From NCBI GenBank assembly GCA_024698075.1, contig JAILRP010000099.1, forward strand, positions 1 through 40,580: a stretch of 40,580 nt of DNA. Direction: 5' to 3'. The DNA is from Lachnospiraceae bacterium. Lineage in GTDB: Bacteria > Bacillota > Clostridia > Lachnospirales > Lachnospiraceae. Below, piece after piece: positions 32,584-40,379 of this stretch. Within the stretch, counting starts at the first letter, position 1. Each line of letters begins with the position of its first letter. A model generated the notes under the pieces. It ran no database searches, was not told where the DNA came from, and saw only the letters and a list, made by a program, of their open reading frames with translations. Both the position numbers and the translations under genes were made by a program.

Positions 32584-32649
32584 TAACCCACCACATAAGT
32601 AGGTGTAATCCCGTTACGAATTTAGCCGTAAGCAAAGGAAATGTAAAGT
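32584..32649 (+). promoter_or_regulatory. Short structured leader of the ECF S-component gene
   Basis: The 66-base leader can form CACC/GGTG (32589-32605) and TTACG/CGTAA (32614-32631) hairpins just before the AAAGGA site. S-component genes are often riboswitch-controlled, but I could not match this leader to a known class. Confidence 0.3.
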
Positions 32650-33207
32650 ATGGACAGGAAACTTCAGACCGCTGTAAAAGCTGCGATGCTGGCGGCAATG
32701 ACTACGATTGCCACGATGGTCATCAAGGTCCCGACGCTCGGGACAAACGGATACGTAAACATAGGCGATACATTGGTGCTGATCTCAGCATGGATCCTCG
32801 GCAATCCATACGGAGCTCTCGCGGCAGGCATCGGTTCGGCACTCGCCGACCTTCTGTCCGGATATCCGGTATATATTCCGGGAACGGCAGTCATCAAGTT
32901 CCTTATGGCATTTGCGGCGTCAGCGATCTTCGGCAGGGCCGTAAAATATGGACTTCACATTAATGTTTCTTATATAGCGAGCAGCATAGCTGCCGAGCTC
33001 ATAATGGTATTGGGGTATTTTCTCTATGAATCCACAGTGCTCGGATACGGGATCGCTGCATCGGCATCGATAATAAGCAATGCCGCGCAGGGCATCACCT
33101 GCCTTATCCTGGGAAATGTCCTGATATGGGTTCTTCCGAAGAAATTCAGATCATCCTTTGTTCAGGATGATGACAGCGGAAAGGATCAGAACGATCCCCG
33201 CACCTGA
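32650..33207 (+). CDS. ECF transporter S component, substrate unknown
   Basis: 185-residue membrane protein with about six helices. The pattern NIGDTLVLISAWILGNPYGA followed by GSALADLLSGYPVYIPGTAVIKF is typical of S components, which bind a vitamin or its precursor and work with a shared EcfA/A'/T module encoded elsewhere. No ligand-specific motif stands out. AAAGGA lies ten bases before the ATG. The 3' end overlaps the convergent EamA transporter by 57 bases. Confidence 0.85.
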   Translation: MDRKLQTAVKAAMLAAMTTIATMVIKVPTLGTNGYVNIGDTLVLISAWILGNPYGALAAGIGSALADLLSGYPVYIPGTAVIKFLMAFAASAIFGRAVKYGLHINVSYIASSIAAELIMVLGYFLYESTVLGYGIAASASIISNAAQGITCLILGNVLIWVLPKKFRSSFVQDDDSGKDQNDPRT

Positions 33208-34035
33208 AGCGACGGTTAAAGGTTCCGAAAAGACGATCATTCCGATAATTGTTGCGACCATCGGCTCAACGGTTGCCAGTATCCCTGCCCTGCTCGCCTC
33301 CACTGTTCCAAGTCCCAACGTATATGCCAGGAAAGGGATAACCGCGGTTACAAGCGCAGTCAGTATGCAGAACATGATAAGCGGCCATATGCGTGGGGCG
33401 GCGGCAAACTTTGAGATCATGTCTGCCGGCCTGCAGATAAGCCACGAGCCCGCTGCCGCGAAAAGAAATGTATAGGCCGTCACGGTATACGGGGAATAGC
33501 GCCGCAGGGCCACCGTTCCCAAAATGCTGTAAAGGCCGTAGCCTATTCCCGAGCCAAGTCCGACGAGCAGCCCCATAAGGCTCATTCCCTCTCCGGATAT
33601 CCCCGAGACCAGCACGCATCCTCCGAAAGCCAGCGCGAGCGCAAGAAGCTTTCTCTTATCCAGTTTTTCATGGAAAAACATCACTGACATCAGCATGATC
33701 CATACCGGGGACGTATACAGAAGTATCGCCGCGGCAGACAGCGTCATCATTGAAATAGCGGTAAAATAGCAGACCGTAAAGAAAAGTATGCTTCCGAATC
33801 CGAGCCCGAAAAACAGGACTGTATCCCTTGGACGGATCCGAAATCCCGTCCTGTCCCTGATAAGCAGTATCAGGCAGAAAAAAAGCGCGGCAGCTGTCAC
33901 GCGGATCGATACGATCTGAATGGAACCAAAACCGTATTCCGTGAGCTTCCTCACGAAGATCCCCATGCTGCCCCAGAAGATCCCCGCCAGGATTATCAGA
34001 AGCATTCCCGTTGTCTGTCTGTTCTTTCCGGCCAT
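33151..34035 (-). CDS. DMT superfamily (EamA) transporter
   Basis: 294 residues, ten predicted helices in two EamA repeats (about 8-140 and 152-290) with the usual LLYTSPVWIMLMSVMFFHEKL and ATVEPMVATIIGMIVFSEPL motifs at the repeat ends. EamA proteins export metabolites or amino acids; the substrate is unknown. It is the last gene of the GGDEF-CDF-MntP-EamA operon, 11 bases after mntP. The last 57 bases overlap the end of the ECF gene on the other strand. Confidence 0.9.
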   Translation of the reverse strand: MAGKNRQTTGMLLIILAGIFWGSMGIFVRKLTEYGFGSIQIVSIRVTAAALFFCLILLIRDRTGFRIRPRDTVLFFGLGFGSILFFTVCYFTAISMMTLSAAAILLYTSPVWIMLMSVMFFHEKLDKRKLLALALAFGGCVLVSGISGEGMSLMGLLVGLGSGIGYGLYSILGTVALRRYSPYTVTAYTFLFAAAGSWLICRPADMISKFAAAPRIWPLIMFCILTALVTAVIPFLAYTLGLGTVEASRAGILATVEPMVATIIGMIVFSEPLTVASGAGIVLILSAVIILNKG

Positions 34036-34046
34036 TTAACTGTTCC

Positions 34047-34631
34047 TTATAGCACTGACTTAATCCAGATCTCGATGCCTATGCCGATCAGGATGATGCC
34101 TCCGAGAATCGGCGCCCTGCCGGCAAGTTTTACACCAAACCGCTTCCCGGCAGCCAGTCCGGCAAAGCATATGACAAAAGTCACAATCCCTATGGTGAGC
34201 GCACAGACGAGTGCATTTTCAGCACCGTATTCCGCTATTGCAAATCCCGTTGAGAGGGCATCTATCGATGTCGCTATGCCCTGGATGAGAAGCGCATAGA
34301 TGCCGACACCGGAAGGCTCCGCATCCACTCCCCCGCTCCTTGCGCCCTCAGCGATCATCTTGATGCCTATGAACAGAAGGAGGATCAGAGCGATCCACGG
34401 AATCCATCTCTCGAATGCCCGAAAATGCGTGACGATCGTATGTACGCATGTCCATCCGGCCATCGGCATCAGCCACTGAAAGAATGCAAAAACAAAGGCG
34501 ATGCCGCACATTTTCTTTTTGGGCATCACGGGCTCATTCAGTCCGTTGGCAATGGATACCGAAAACGCATCCATGGCAAGGCCGATCCCGAGGATCAGGC
34601 TGTTCAGTATAAACTGCAGGTTCAGGCTCAT
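34047..34631 (-). CDS. mntP: Manganese efflux pump MntP
   Basis: 194-residue, six-helix MntP-family exporter: the two LGIGLAMDAFSVSIANGL and QGIATSIDALSTGFAI repeats carry the family Asp residues (D20 and D123 region) used for Mn2+ export. ATG 34631 has AGGA about ten bases upstream; a TTG at 34640 is too close to that site. No room for a yybP-ykoY manganese riboswitch exists in the 25 bases before it. It follows a CDF exporter with a manganese-type site, which strengthens the metal assignment. Confidence 0.9.
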   Translation of the reverse strand: MSLNLQFILNSLILGIGLAMDAFSVSIANGLNEPVMPKKKMCGIAFVFAFFQWLMPMAGWTCVHTIVTHFRAFERWIPWIALILLLFIGIKMIAEGARSGGVDAEPSGVGIYALLIQGIATSIDALSTGFAIAEYGAENALVCALTIGIVTFVICFAGLAAGKRFGVKLAGRAPILGGIILIGIGIEIWIKSVL

Positions 34632-34656
34632 GGTCCACAATTCCTCATGCCGAATG

Positions 34657-35781
34657 CTATCCTTCCGCGAAGTCCGTATCCATTACCATATCGATACGGT
34701 AGTCGGGATACGCTTTCTTAACGTCTTCACAGACAGCTGCGTACACAGCCTTCCTGTCTTTAGCATCAAGGCTTATCACAACGTCAAAACGCAGTATCTT
34801 CTTTTCTTTATCCATATGGAATCCGTGCATCTGAAGGAGATGCTCGTGTGAAAATACTATATCGGCTATCTTCCCCCGTGCCTCCGATATTTCGGCATCC
34901 TTGGTATTCACGAAATATACGCCGACAGCGGTCAGTATGATTTTGTGCTCCCTGTAGACCGCTTCCTGTATGCTCCTTATTAGCCCATCTGTTTCTTCTG
35001 TCGTGGCTGTATCGGAAACCTCAATATGTATCGTGCCGTTCCAGGAATCGGGGCCGTAGTTGTTGAGGACAAGATCGTATGCCCCCAGCACGCCCGGGAA
35101 ACCCGTCACTGTCTTTTTGATGCTCTTTGCAAGTTCGGGGTCGTTTCGCTCGCCGAGTATCTGTGAAACAGTCTCCCTCAGCATGTCAAACCCGGCCTTT
35201 ACAACAACGATCGCAATCACCAGGCCGAGCCATGCCTCAAGCGAAAATCCGGAAAGGAGATACACCGCCGCCGCCACAAGGGTCGCCGCGGATATCACGG
35301 AATCGAGTGCGGCATCCTGGCCTGAATTGACCAGTGACGCTGAATTGGCCTTCTTTCCGGCACTTATCTGATACCTTCCGAGAACTATCTTGACCACTAC
35401 AGCCACCGCGATGATAACGAGCGAGGCGGCAGAATAATCCGGCACGTCGGGATCAATGATCTTTTCCGCTGATTTTACCGTGGAGGTTATGCCCGCATAC
35501 AGAACGATGACAGATATGATCATTGCGCTTAAGTATTCGATCCTGCCATACCCGAAGGGATGCTTCTTGTCCGGCTCACGTCCCGCAAGTTTCGTTCCGA
35601 TTATAGTGATAAGGGAACTTGCGGCATCAGATATATTGTTCACGGCATCCATGACTATGGCAACCGAATTGCTCATAAGTCCTATAACCGCCTTAAATGC
35701 GGCAAGCATCACATTTGTAATGATGCCTATGATGCTTGTCCTTACTATGCTCTTTTCCCTTATCTCTTCCGGTGTTCCCAT
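34657..35781 (-). CDS. CDF family metal exporter, manganese-type site
   Basis: 374 residues: six-helix CDF membrane domain (1-~210) and a C-terminal cytoplasmic domain (~215-295), plus an extra ~75-residue tail. The transport site reads DAVNNISD in helix 2 (N48, D52) and QDAALDSV in helix 5 (D156, D160), an ND-DD set. Zn exporters have HD-HD, whereas Mn exporters such as MntE of streptococci have ND-DD. Being next to mntP supports Mn2+ export. The ribosome site before ATG 35781 is weak; the gene starts 12 bases after the diguanylate cyclase stop. Confidence 0.9.
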   Translation of the reverse strand: MGTPEEIREKSIVRTSIIGIITNVMLAAFKAVIGLMSNSVAIVMDAVNNISDAASSLITIIGTKLAGREPDKKHPFGYGRIEYLSAMIISVIVLYAGITSTVKSAEKIIDPDVPDYSAASLVIIAVAVVVKIVLGRYQISAGKKANSASLVNSGQDAALDSVISAATLVAAAVYLLSGFSLEAWLGLVIAIVVVKAGFDMLRETVSQILGERNDPELAKSIKKTVTGFPGVLGAYDLVLNNYGPDSWNGTIHIEVSDTATTEETDGLIRSIQEAVYREHKIILTAVGVYFVNTKDAEISEARGKIADIVFSHEHLLQMHGFHMDKEKKILRFDVVISLDAKDRKAVYAAVCEDVKKAYPDYRIDMVMDTDFAEG

Positions 35782-35793
35782 GTCTCGGTTTCT

Positions 35794-37146
35794 TTATTCT
35801 GTATCGTTATAGAAAGTATATGTCTGCTTTCCTCGTTTCTTTGACTCATACATGGCGGCATCGGTCTTCTCAAACAGGTTCTCGGCATCCGCTACATCTT
35901 TGCCGTTTACGATCCCGACGCTTATGGATACAGGCGGCAGCCCGTCATCTGTACTCTGAAGTTCCGTATTGATCTGTTCGATCTTCGATTCAATGAGCCT
36001 TTTCTTCATTCCGGATGAATGGACCATGAAGATCACGAACTCGTCACCGCCTATACGGCATATGCAGTCGTCATCACGGAATATGGTATTAAGTACCCTT
36101 GCCAGTTTTATCAGGACCTTATCGCCGGTTTCATGTCCGTATGTGTCATTTATGCCCTTGAAGTTGTCCACATCAAGAAGCATCATATATGTCGACCCAA
36201 TATCCAGGCTTGCCAGAAGATGGTCATATCCTGCGCGGTTATACACTCCCGTCAGTTCATCATGGTATGCCTTAAAACTCAGATGCTCCACGCTGGATGC
36301 ATGCTTTGAATACATCTTGTTGTATGCCTGGGCCAGATATTTGAACTCGATCGCGCCAACCTCCTGGATCGGTTCTTCTTCTTTAATCCTGTCTACAGCT
36401 CTCAGTATCGGGTTGATGCCAAGGAGAGATGTGAGCCTCAGCATAAAGATTAAGGAGAGGACCTGAACAAGCAGGACTACATGGACAAACCCCATGTCCC
36501 GGCGGAGCCGCGTGATCTCCCGGTTCCTGACTTCCTCCATCAGCCTGTCGACTTCCCTGATGCTCTCCTGCATCTCTTTTCTGATCTTATCCTTTTGCTC
36601 GTAGTAATCATCGTTCAGCACCAGTTCGGTTGCCCTTCGGATCTTTTCATCAGGGGTAAGCTCGGAATCTTCAACGCTCAGTTCAACCTCATCGAGCACT
36701 TCGGGATGAACGGAAATACCTTTTGCTTCAACGACAAGCCTCATGGCATAGTATTCCTGGTCCATCAGCTTTACGGAATGGGCCATGGCATTTTTAAGAT
36801 TTTCGAGCGCGGACGTCGCACCCTCCATTCTCATCCTTTCTATTGCCTCTTCACGCCTGTTTGACTCAAAGGCTTCCGTAAAGTACTGGTCCATATAGGT
36901 CCTGTTGCCGTTAAGCGTAAACCTCTGAACTCTCTCTGTCAGATAGTCGGATGCATCCATAAGCTCATGTGCTGCTTTTTCAAGCTCAGTATGGTCCTCC
37001 GATGCTTCAGCCAGGCGCATGAACGTATTCGTCATCCGAAACGTCGCAAAGATGACGAGTATGGCTATGACGATCATGGTACCCACGAGCCAGATATGGA
37101 TCCTGCGGAGAGATAACTCCCTCTTTTTGAAAGAAAACTTGTTCAT
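35794..37146 (-). CDS. Diguanylate cyclase with a periplasmic helical sensor
   Basis: 450 residues. Two membrane helices (about 17-37 and 218-240) bracket a helical extracytoplasmic sensor of the four-helix-bundle kind (40-215); a coiled linker then leads to GGDEF (about 290-445). RIGGDEF is at 364-370. An inhibitory I-site RxxD (R357-D360) lies five residues before it, so the enzyme should show product inhibition. It makes c-di-GMP from two GTP. This is the only GGDEF domain in the window, against four HD-GYP proteins. It leads an operon with the CDF, MntP and EamA exporters. Confidence 0.93.
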   Translation of the reverse strand: MNKFSFKKRELSLRRIHIWLVGTMIVIAILVIFATFRMTNTFMRLAEASEDHTELEKAAHELMDASDYLTERVQRFTLNGNRTYMDQYFTEAFESNRREEAIERMRMEGATSALENLKNAMAHSVKLMDQEYYAMRLVVEAKGISVHPEVLDEVELSVEDSELTPDEKIRRATELVLNDDYYEQKDKIRKEMQESIREVDRLMEEVRNREITRLRRDMGFVHVVLLVQVLSLIFMLRLTSLLGINPILRAVDRIKEEEPIQEVGAIEFKYLAQAYNKMYSKHASSVEHLSFKAYHDELTGVYNRAGYDHLLASLDIGSTYMMLLDVDNFKGINDTYGHETGDKVLIKLARVLNTIFRDDDCICRIGGDEFVIFMVHSSGMKKRLIESKIEQINTELQSTDDGLPPVSISVGIVNGKDVADAENLFEKTDAAMYESKKRGKQTYTFYNDTE

Positions 37147-37187
37147 TCCTTTTGTTCCATTAAGATAATAAATGTCACTAAAAAGTT

Positions 37188-37217
37188 ATAATACCATTAT
37201 CTGACGCAGTTACGCAA
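37188..37217 (-). promoter_or_regulatory. Candidate promoter of the GGDEF-CDF-MntP operon
   Basis: On the minus strand TTGCGT (37217-37212), 18 bases, then TATTAT (37193-37188), about 40 bases before the GGDEF start. Confidence 0.5.
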
Positions 37218-37219
37218 CC

Positions 37220-37266
37220 AAAAAGCTTCCTCTTTATATGCAGCCATCGCCTAAAGAGGAAGCTTT
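37220..37266 (-). terminator. Strong terminator of the glutathione peroxidase gene
   Basis: A perfect 15-base stem (37222-37236 with 37252-37266) around a 15-base loop, followed by five T residues on the minus strand, 25 bases after the gpx stop. Confidence 0.9.
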
Positions 37267-37290
37267 GCAAAGATCACTCCATATCTGCCT

Positions 37291-37833
37291 TTACAGCAGT
37301 CCCTCTATGAACTTGTCGATATTCTCCATCTTCTCCGTGGGCTCGAATCTTGCCACAACATTGCCGCTGCGGTCTACTACGAATTTGGTGAAGTTCCACT
37401 TGATCTCGGGATTGTTCTTGTAATCCTTGTCGATCTTTTTCAGCATTGCGCTCATGGCAAGAGCCGTCGCGCCTTTGCCGAAACCTTCGAATCCCTTCTG
37501 CTCCTTAAGATACTTGAACAGCGGTATCGCCGTCTCGCCGTTCACATCAGATTTCTTCATCTGGGGGAACTGTGTTTTGTATTTCAGCTGGCAGAACTCG
37601 TGTATCTCATCATCCGTTCCGGGAGTCTGGCCCGCGAACTGGTTGCAGGGAACGTCGATAACCTCAAATCCCCTGTCATGATACTTCTCGTACATCTCCT
37701 CGATATCCTTGTAGTGAGGTGTGAATCCGCATCCTGTCGCGGTGTTCACGATAAGGACGACCTTTCCTTCATACTCCTTCATTGATATCTCTTCTCCGTT
37801 TGCCTTAGTTACGCTCTGATCATAAAATCCCAT
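37291..37833 (-). CDS. Glutathione peroxidase family thiol peroxidase
   Basis: 180 residues, single-domain peroxidase of the GPx/BtuE family. The peroxidatic cysteine is C35 (NTATGCGFTPHY), with Q69 and W146-N147 (KWNFTKF) completing the usual tetrad. A second cysteine, C63 (VPCNQF), and C81 could act as resolving cysteine, as in thioredoxin-dependent homologues. It contains Cys rather than selenocysteine. GGAGG lies five to six bases before the ATG, behind a consensus promoter. Likely role: reduction of peroxides in an anaerobe. Confidence 0.93.
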   Translation of the reverse strand: MGFYDQSVTKANGEEISMKEYEGKVVLIVNTATGCGFTPHYKDIEEMYEKYHDRGFEVIDVPCNQFAGQTPGTDDEIHEFCQLKYKTQFPQMKKSDVNGETAIPLFKYLKEQKGFEGFGKGATALAMSAMLKKIDKDYKNNPEIKWNFTKFVVDRSGNVVARFEPTEKMENIDKFIEGLL

Positions 37834-37878
37834 GATATATCCTCCTTTTTGAAGTGGCTATTGTTTATATTTGGTAAC

Positions 37879-37907
37879 ATTATATTGCGTCAAATATATT
37901 TTGTCAA
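37879..37907 (-). promoter_or_regulatory. Consensus sigma-A promoter of the gpx gene
   Basis: On the minus strand TTGACA (37907-37902), 17 bases, then TATAAT (37884-37879): all twelve positions match consensus. I saw no PerR box. Confidence 0.9.
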
Positions 37908-37929
37908 GCACTGTTTTCTGATCAGGGCC

Positions 37930-38166
37930 TTACTGGCGCCCTGCCCATTCAATGAACAGCCAGATGAGTCTTAAGATAAGCCTGTAAACGATAAATATCC
38001 CGACCGCGATAAGCGGCGCGATCCAAAGCGGCTTCCCGAGAAAATACATCACAACGCCGGCTATCACAGTCGCGATTGCGATAAACACCAATGCGAAGAC
38101 CAGCCAGCTGACGGTCACTATCGCTCTTCCGATTTTCTCTTCGCGTCTGTCCTCGTTAGTATCCAT
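37930..38166 (-). CDS. Small two-helix membrane protein
   Basis: 78 residues: a charged N-terminus (NEDRREEKIGRA) and two hydrophobic helices (about 14-43 and 48-72). Not recognised. ATG 38166 has AAGGA seven bases upstream; ATG 38172 is too close to it. It lies between the vWA terminator and the gpx promoter. Confidence 0.7.
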   Translation of the reverse strand: MDTNEDRREEKIGRAIVTVSWLVFALVFIAIATVIAGVVMYFLGKPLWIAPLIAVGIFIVYRLILRLIWLFIEWAGRQ

Positions 38167-38199
38167 TATCATTTCCTTCCATCCGGCTTCAAGTTATTA

Positions 38200-38239
38200 A
38201 AATACAACCAGCCCACGTAAAAATATCATACGGGGCTGG
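38200..38239 (-). terminator. Terminator of the vWA gene
   Basis: CCAGCCC (38208-38214) and GGGCTGG (38233-38239) form the outer stem, with CGT/ACG pairing inside. A T-rich run (TTGTATTTTAA) follows on the minus strand, 40-odd bases after the vWA stop. Confidence 0.65.
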
Positions 38240-38282
38240 CTATATTGTATCGGGACAAGACTTACGATTCAAGAAAATCCGC

Positions 38283-38942
38283 TCATTTTCTTGCCTTAAA
38301 GTCTTCCTTCACTTCCCCGTCCCAGTCACGCAGAGCCGCACCTACGCATCCGGGAGCCGCCTTCCTGACTCTGGATACCGCTTTGCTGAGTGCCGAATAG
38401 TTGACTGCCGTTCCCAGCTCATCGCAGTGGAAATTCGCGGCACGGTCCGCCTTTATTCCTATATCCGCTGCGGCGCTTATCGCATCCATATTGGCTCCGA
38501 GGAACAGGAACTCCCACTGTTTCTTCTCCTGCTTCTTCTCGACCATTTTCTTGATCTTCTCATACGAGTATTCGTGTGATGAATTCTCCTGCCCATCCGT
38601 CGTGATGATGAACATCGTCTTTGCCGGCCTCTCATCTTCGGGAAGCGACTTCTGGATCTTGTTGATGTGCCTGATCGACTTTCCGAGGGCGTCAAGCAGT
38701 GCCGTGCATCCGCCTACCTGGTAGTCCCTTTCCGTGAGGTTTTTGATCCTGTCAAGGCTTTCCCTGTCATGAAGCACCTGCATCCTGTCATCGAAGAGAA
38801 CCGTGGAGATAACGACATCTCCGTCTTCCTTTCGCTGCTTGTCGAGCATTGAGTTGAAACCTCCGATCGTGTCCTTCTCCAGACCGCTCATAGATCCGCT
38901 CTTATCAAGTACAAATACGAGTTCAGTTAAGCTGCTGTTCAT
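38283..38942 (-). CDS. von Willebrand factor A domain protein
   Basis: 219 residues, nearly all one cytoplasmic vWA domain. The metal-dependent adhesion site is intact: DKSGSMSG (D13, S15, S17), a Thr in the GGCTALLDAL segment and the acidic TTDGQENS loop. No signal peptide. GGAGG lies seven bases before ATG 38942, which excludes a longer frame. Such stand-alone vWA proteins bind partner proteins; no partner is recognisable beside it, though the next gene upstream is a macro-domain protein. Confidence 0.88.
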   Translation of the reverse strand: MNSSLTELVFVLDKSGSMSGLEKDTIGGFNSMLDKQRKEDGDVVISTVLFDDRMQVLHDRESLDRIKNLTERDYQVGGCTALLDALGKSIRHINKIQKSLPEDERPAKTMFIITTDGQENSSHEYSYEKIKKMVEKKQEKKQWEFLFLGANMDAISAAADIGIKADRAANFHCDELGTAVNYSALSKAVSRVRKAAPGCVGAALRDWDGEVKEDFKARK

Positions 38943-39062
38943 AATTTTACCTCCGTTTTTCAGTTCGGCCCGTTGTGACCCGCCCGCCCGTATAATCCGG
39001 TGCTTAATCACATCCGGGCCATGCCCTTTCTGTCCCTTACAAGGCCACTATACAGCAAAAAT

Positions 39063-39105
39063 AAAAAAAGACGGTCGCCCACAGGTTTACCTCGGGCAGA
39101 CCGTC
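39063..39105 (-). terminator. Terminator of the macro-domain gene
   Basis: GACGGTC-GCCC (39070-39080) pairs with GGGC-A-GACCGTC (39094-39105) with one bulged base. Seven T residues follow on the minus strand, 24 bases after the macro stop. Confidence 0.85.
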
Positions 39106-39128
39106 CGGTCATGCTTATATCGTGCGGA

Positions 39129-40247
39129 TCACTTGATAATGCAGGGAACTCCGTGCTCCTCCAGTTTGATGTCTATCTCGATGATGTCAAAAAATTCATG
39201 AGTTATGAAATATGAAAAAATAATATCCCTCTTGTCCGACGGTGACAGGGCATAGCCGGCCCTGGCCAGAAGGTCCTTAGTCTCATCTATGTTAAGCTCT
39301 GCCCCGACACAGTACTGAAGCGCCGTGATCTTGTCCGGGTGGTATTTTCCGGGATTTTTGTTGAGCTTGGCAAATGACTGTTTTGAGATGAGCGCTTTAT
39401 TGTAGACTTCCGCGTTTGTCTTCCCCTTTGATCTTATCAGGTACAGAAGGTAGACGCCGAACGGGTCCTCAGCGTGTTTGATCCTCTCGTTTATAGCCTC
39501 GCCGAGTGCATACTCGTCAATGGCGCCGGCAAAGGTTGCCGCTGACTCATCCGAATCCTCGTATGCCGGCATCGCCATATTCGACATTGCAAAGTTTTTC
39601 GCCGAACCTAAGGCGTGCCCTCTGTCCCTGCGCTCCCGCCGTCTCGGCTCATATACCTCTTCCCTGAAGCCCACATCAGATAAGAAGGGGGCTCCGTATT
39701 CTTCTTCCCTTTTCTTTTCCACATAGTGCTGGTTTATGTATTCCTCAAGGTCCGGATACAGCTTTGAGCCGAGCTCCGTGGACTGGCTGTCGAACACAAC
39801 GAGCGTGATATCCATGTCAGACTTTAGCAGAAAATCATTGATCTCATCAACGGCGATCCTCATCCCCTCTTCCTTGGGATACCCGTATGCGCCCGTCGAA
39901 ATGAGCGGAAATGCGATGGATCTTATGCCCTTTTTGCTTGCAAGCTGAAGGCTTTTTCTGTAGCATGAGCGCAGCTTTTCCTCTTCGCCCGATCTTCCGT
40001 CAATATACAGAGGGCTCACCGCGTGGATGATATACTTCGCCGGAAGCTTAAAGGCAGGCGTCATGAAAACCTCTCCGGGCGCAACGTTTCCTATCTCCAT
40101 GCGCAGGGCATGAAGCTCATCATATCCCGCGGCAGTGTATACCGCAATGTCGCAGCCGTCCCCGACTGCCGGCGTCCGGCCGGCAGTGTTGACGATGGCC
40201 TCCGTATTCATTTTTGTTATGTCATTTCTGACTATCCTAAGCGCCAT
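39129..40247 (-). CDS. Macro domain protein with a conserved helical C-terminal domain
   Basis: 372 residues. The N-terminal macro domain (about 1-170) shows EAIVNTAG (N20), GDGCDIAVYTAAG (29-41) and PLISTGAYGYP (114-124), the ADP-ribose-binding loops. A charged, Arg/Glu-rich linker (about 180-215) leads to a helical domain (about 270-372) with a Cro/C1-like helix-turn-helix appearance (KTNAEVYNKA, SKQSFAKLNKNP, then NIDETKDLLARAGYAL). Macro domains bind or remove ADP-ribose or its derivatives. GGGAG lies nine bases before the ATG. The C-terminal domain may bind nucleic acid or protein; I do not know its function. It is monocistronic. Confidence 0.88.
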   Translation of the reverse strand: MALRIVRNDITKMNTEAIVNTAGRTPAVGDGCDIAVYTAAGYDELHALRMEIGNVAPGEVFMTPAFKLPAKYIIHAVSPLYIDGRSGEEEKLRSCYRKSLQLASKKGIRSIAFPLISTGAYGYPKEEGMRIAVDEINDFLLKSDMDITLVVFDSQSTELGSKLYPDLEEYINQHYVEKKREEEYGAPFLSDVGFREEVYEPRRRERRDRGHALGSAKNFAMSNMAMPAYEDSDESAATFAGAIDEYALGEAINERIKHAEDPFGVYLLYLIRSKGKTNAEVYNKALISKQSFAKLNKNPGKYHPDKITALQYCVGAELNIDETKDLLARAGYALSPSDKRDIIFSYFITHEFFDIIEIDIKLEEHGVPCIIK

Positions 40248-40379
40248 ATCATTAATCTCCCATACCGTCTATTATACATTTAACAGCGTCTGCATTCCAT
40301 CATGATCAGACTAAAATCCCTGGTATAAAATGACGGGGCTTTAGGATATCAAGATATTTCAGAATGTCTTCCGTGTCCG

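Noticed and set aside
37834..37929. PerR box upstream of the glutathione peroxidase gene
   Set aside because: No match to TTATAATNATTATAA was found; only a consensus promoter is visible.
40296..40345. Imperfect hairpin CTAAA...TTTAG in the macro/dehydrogenase gap
   Set aside because: The stem is interrupted and has no T-run, so I do not call it a terminator.
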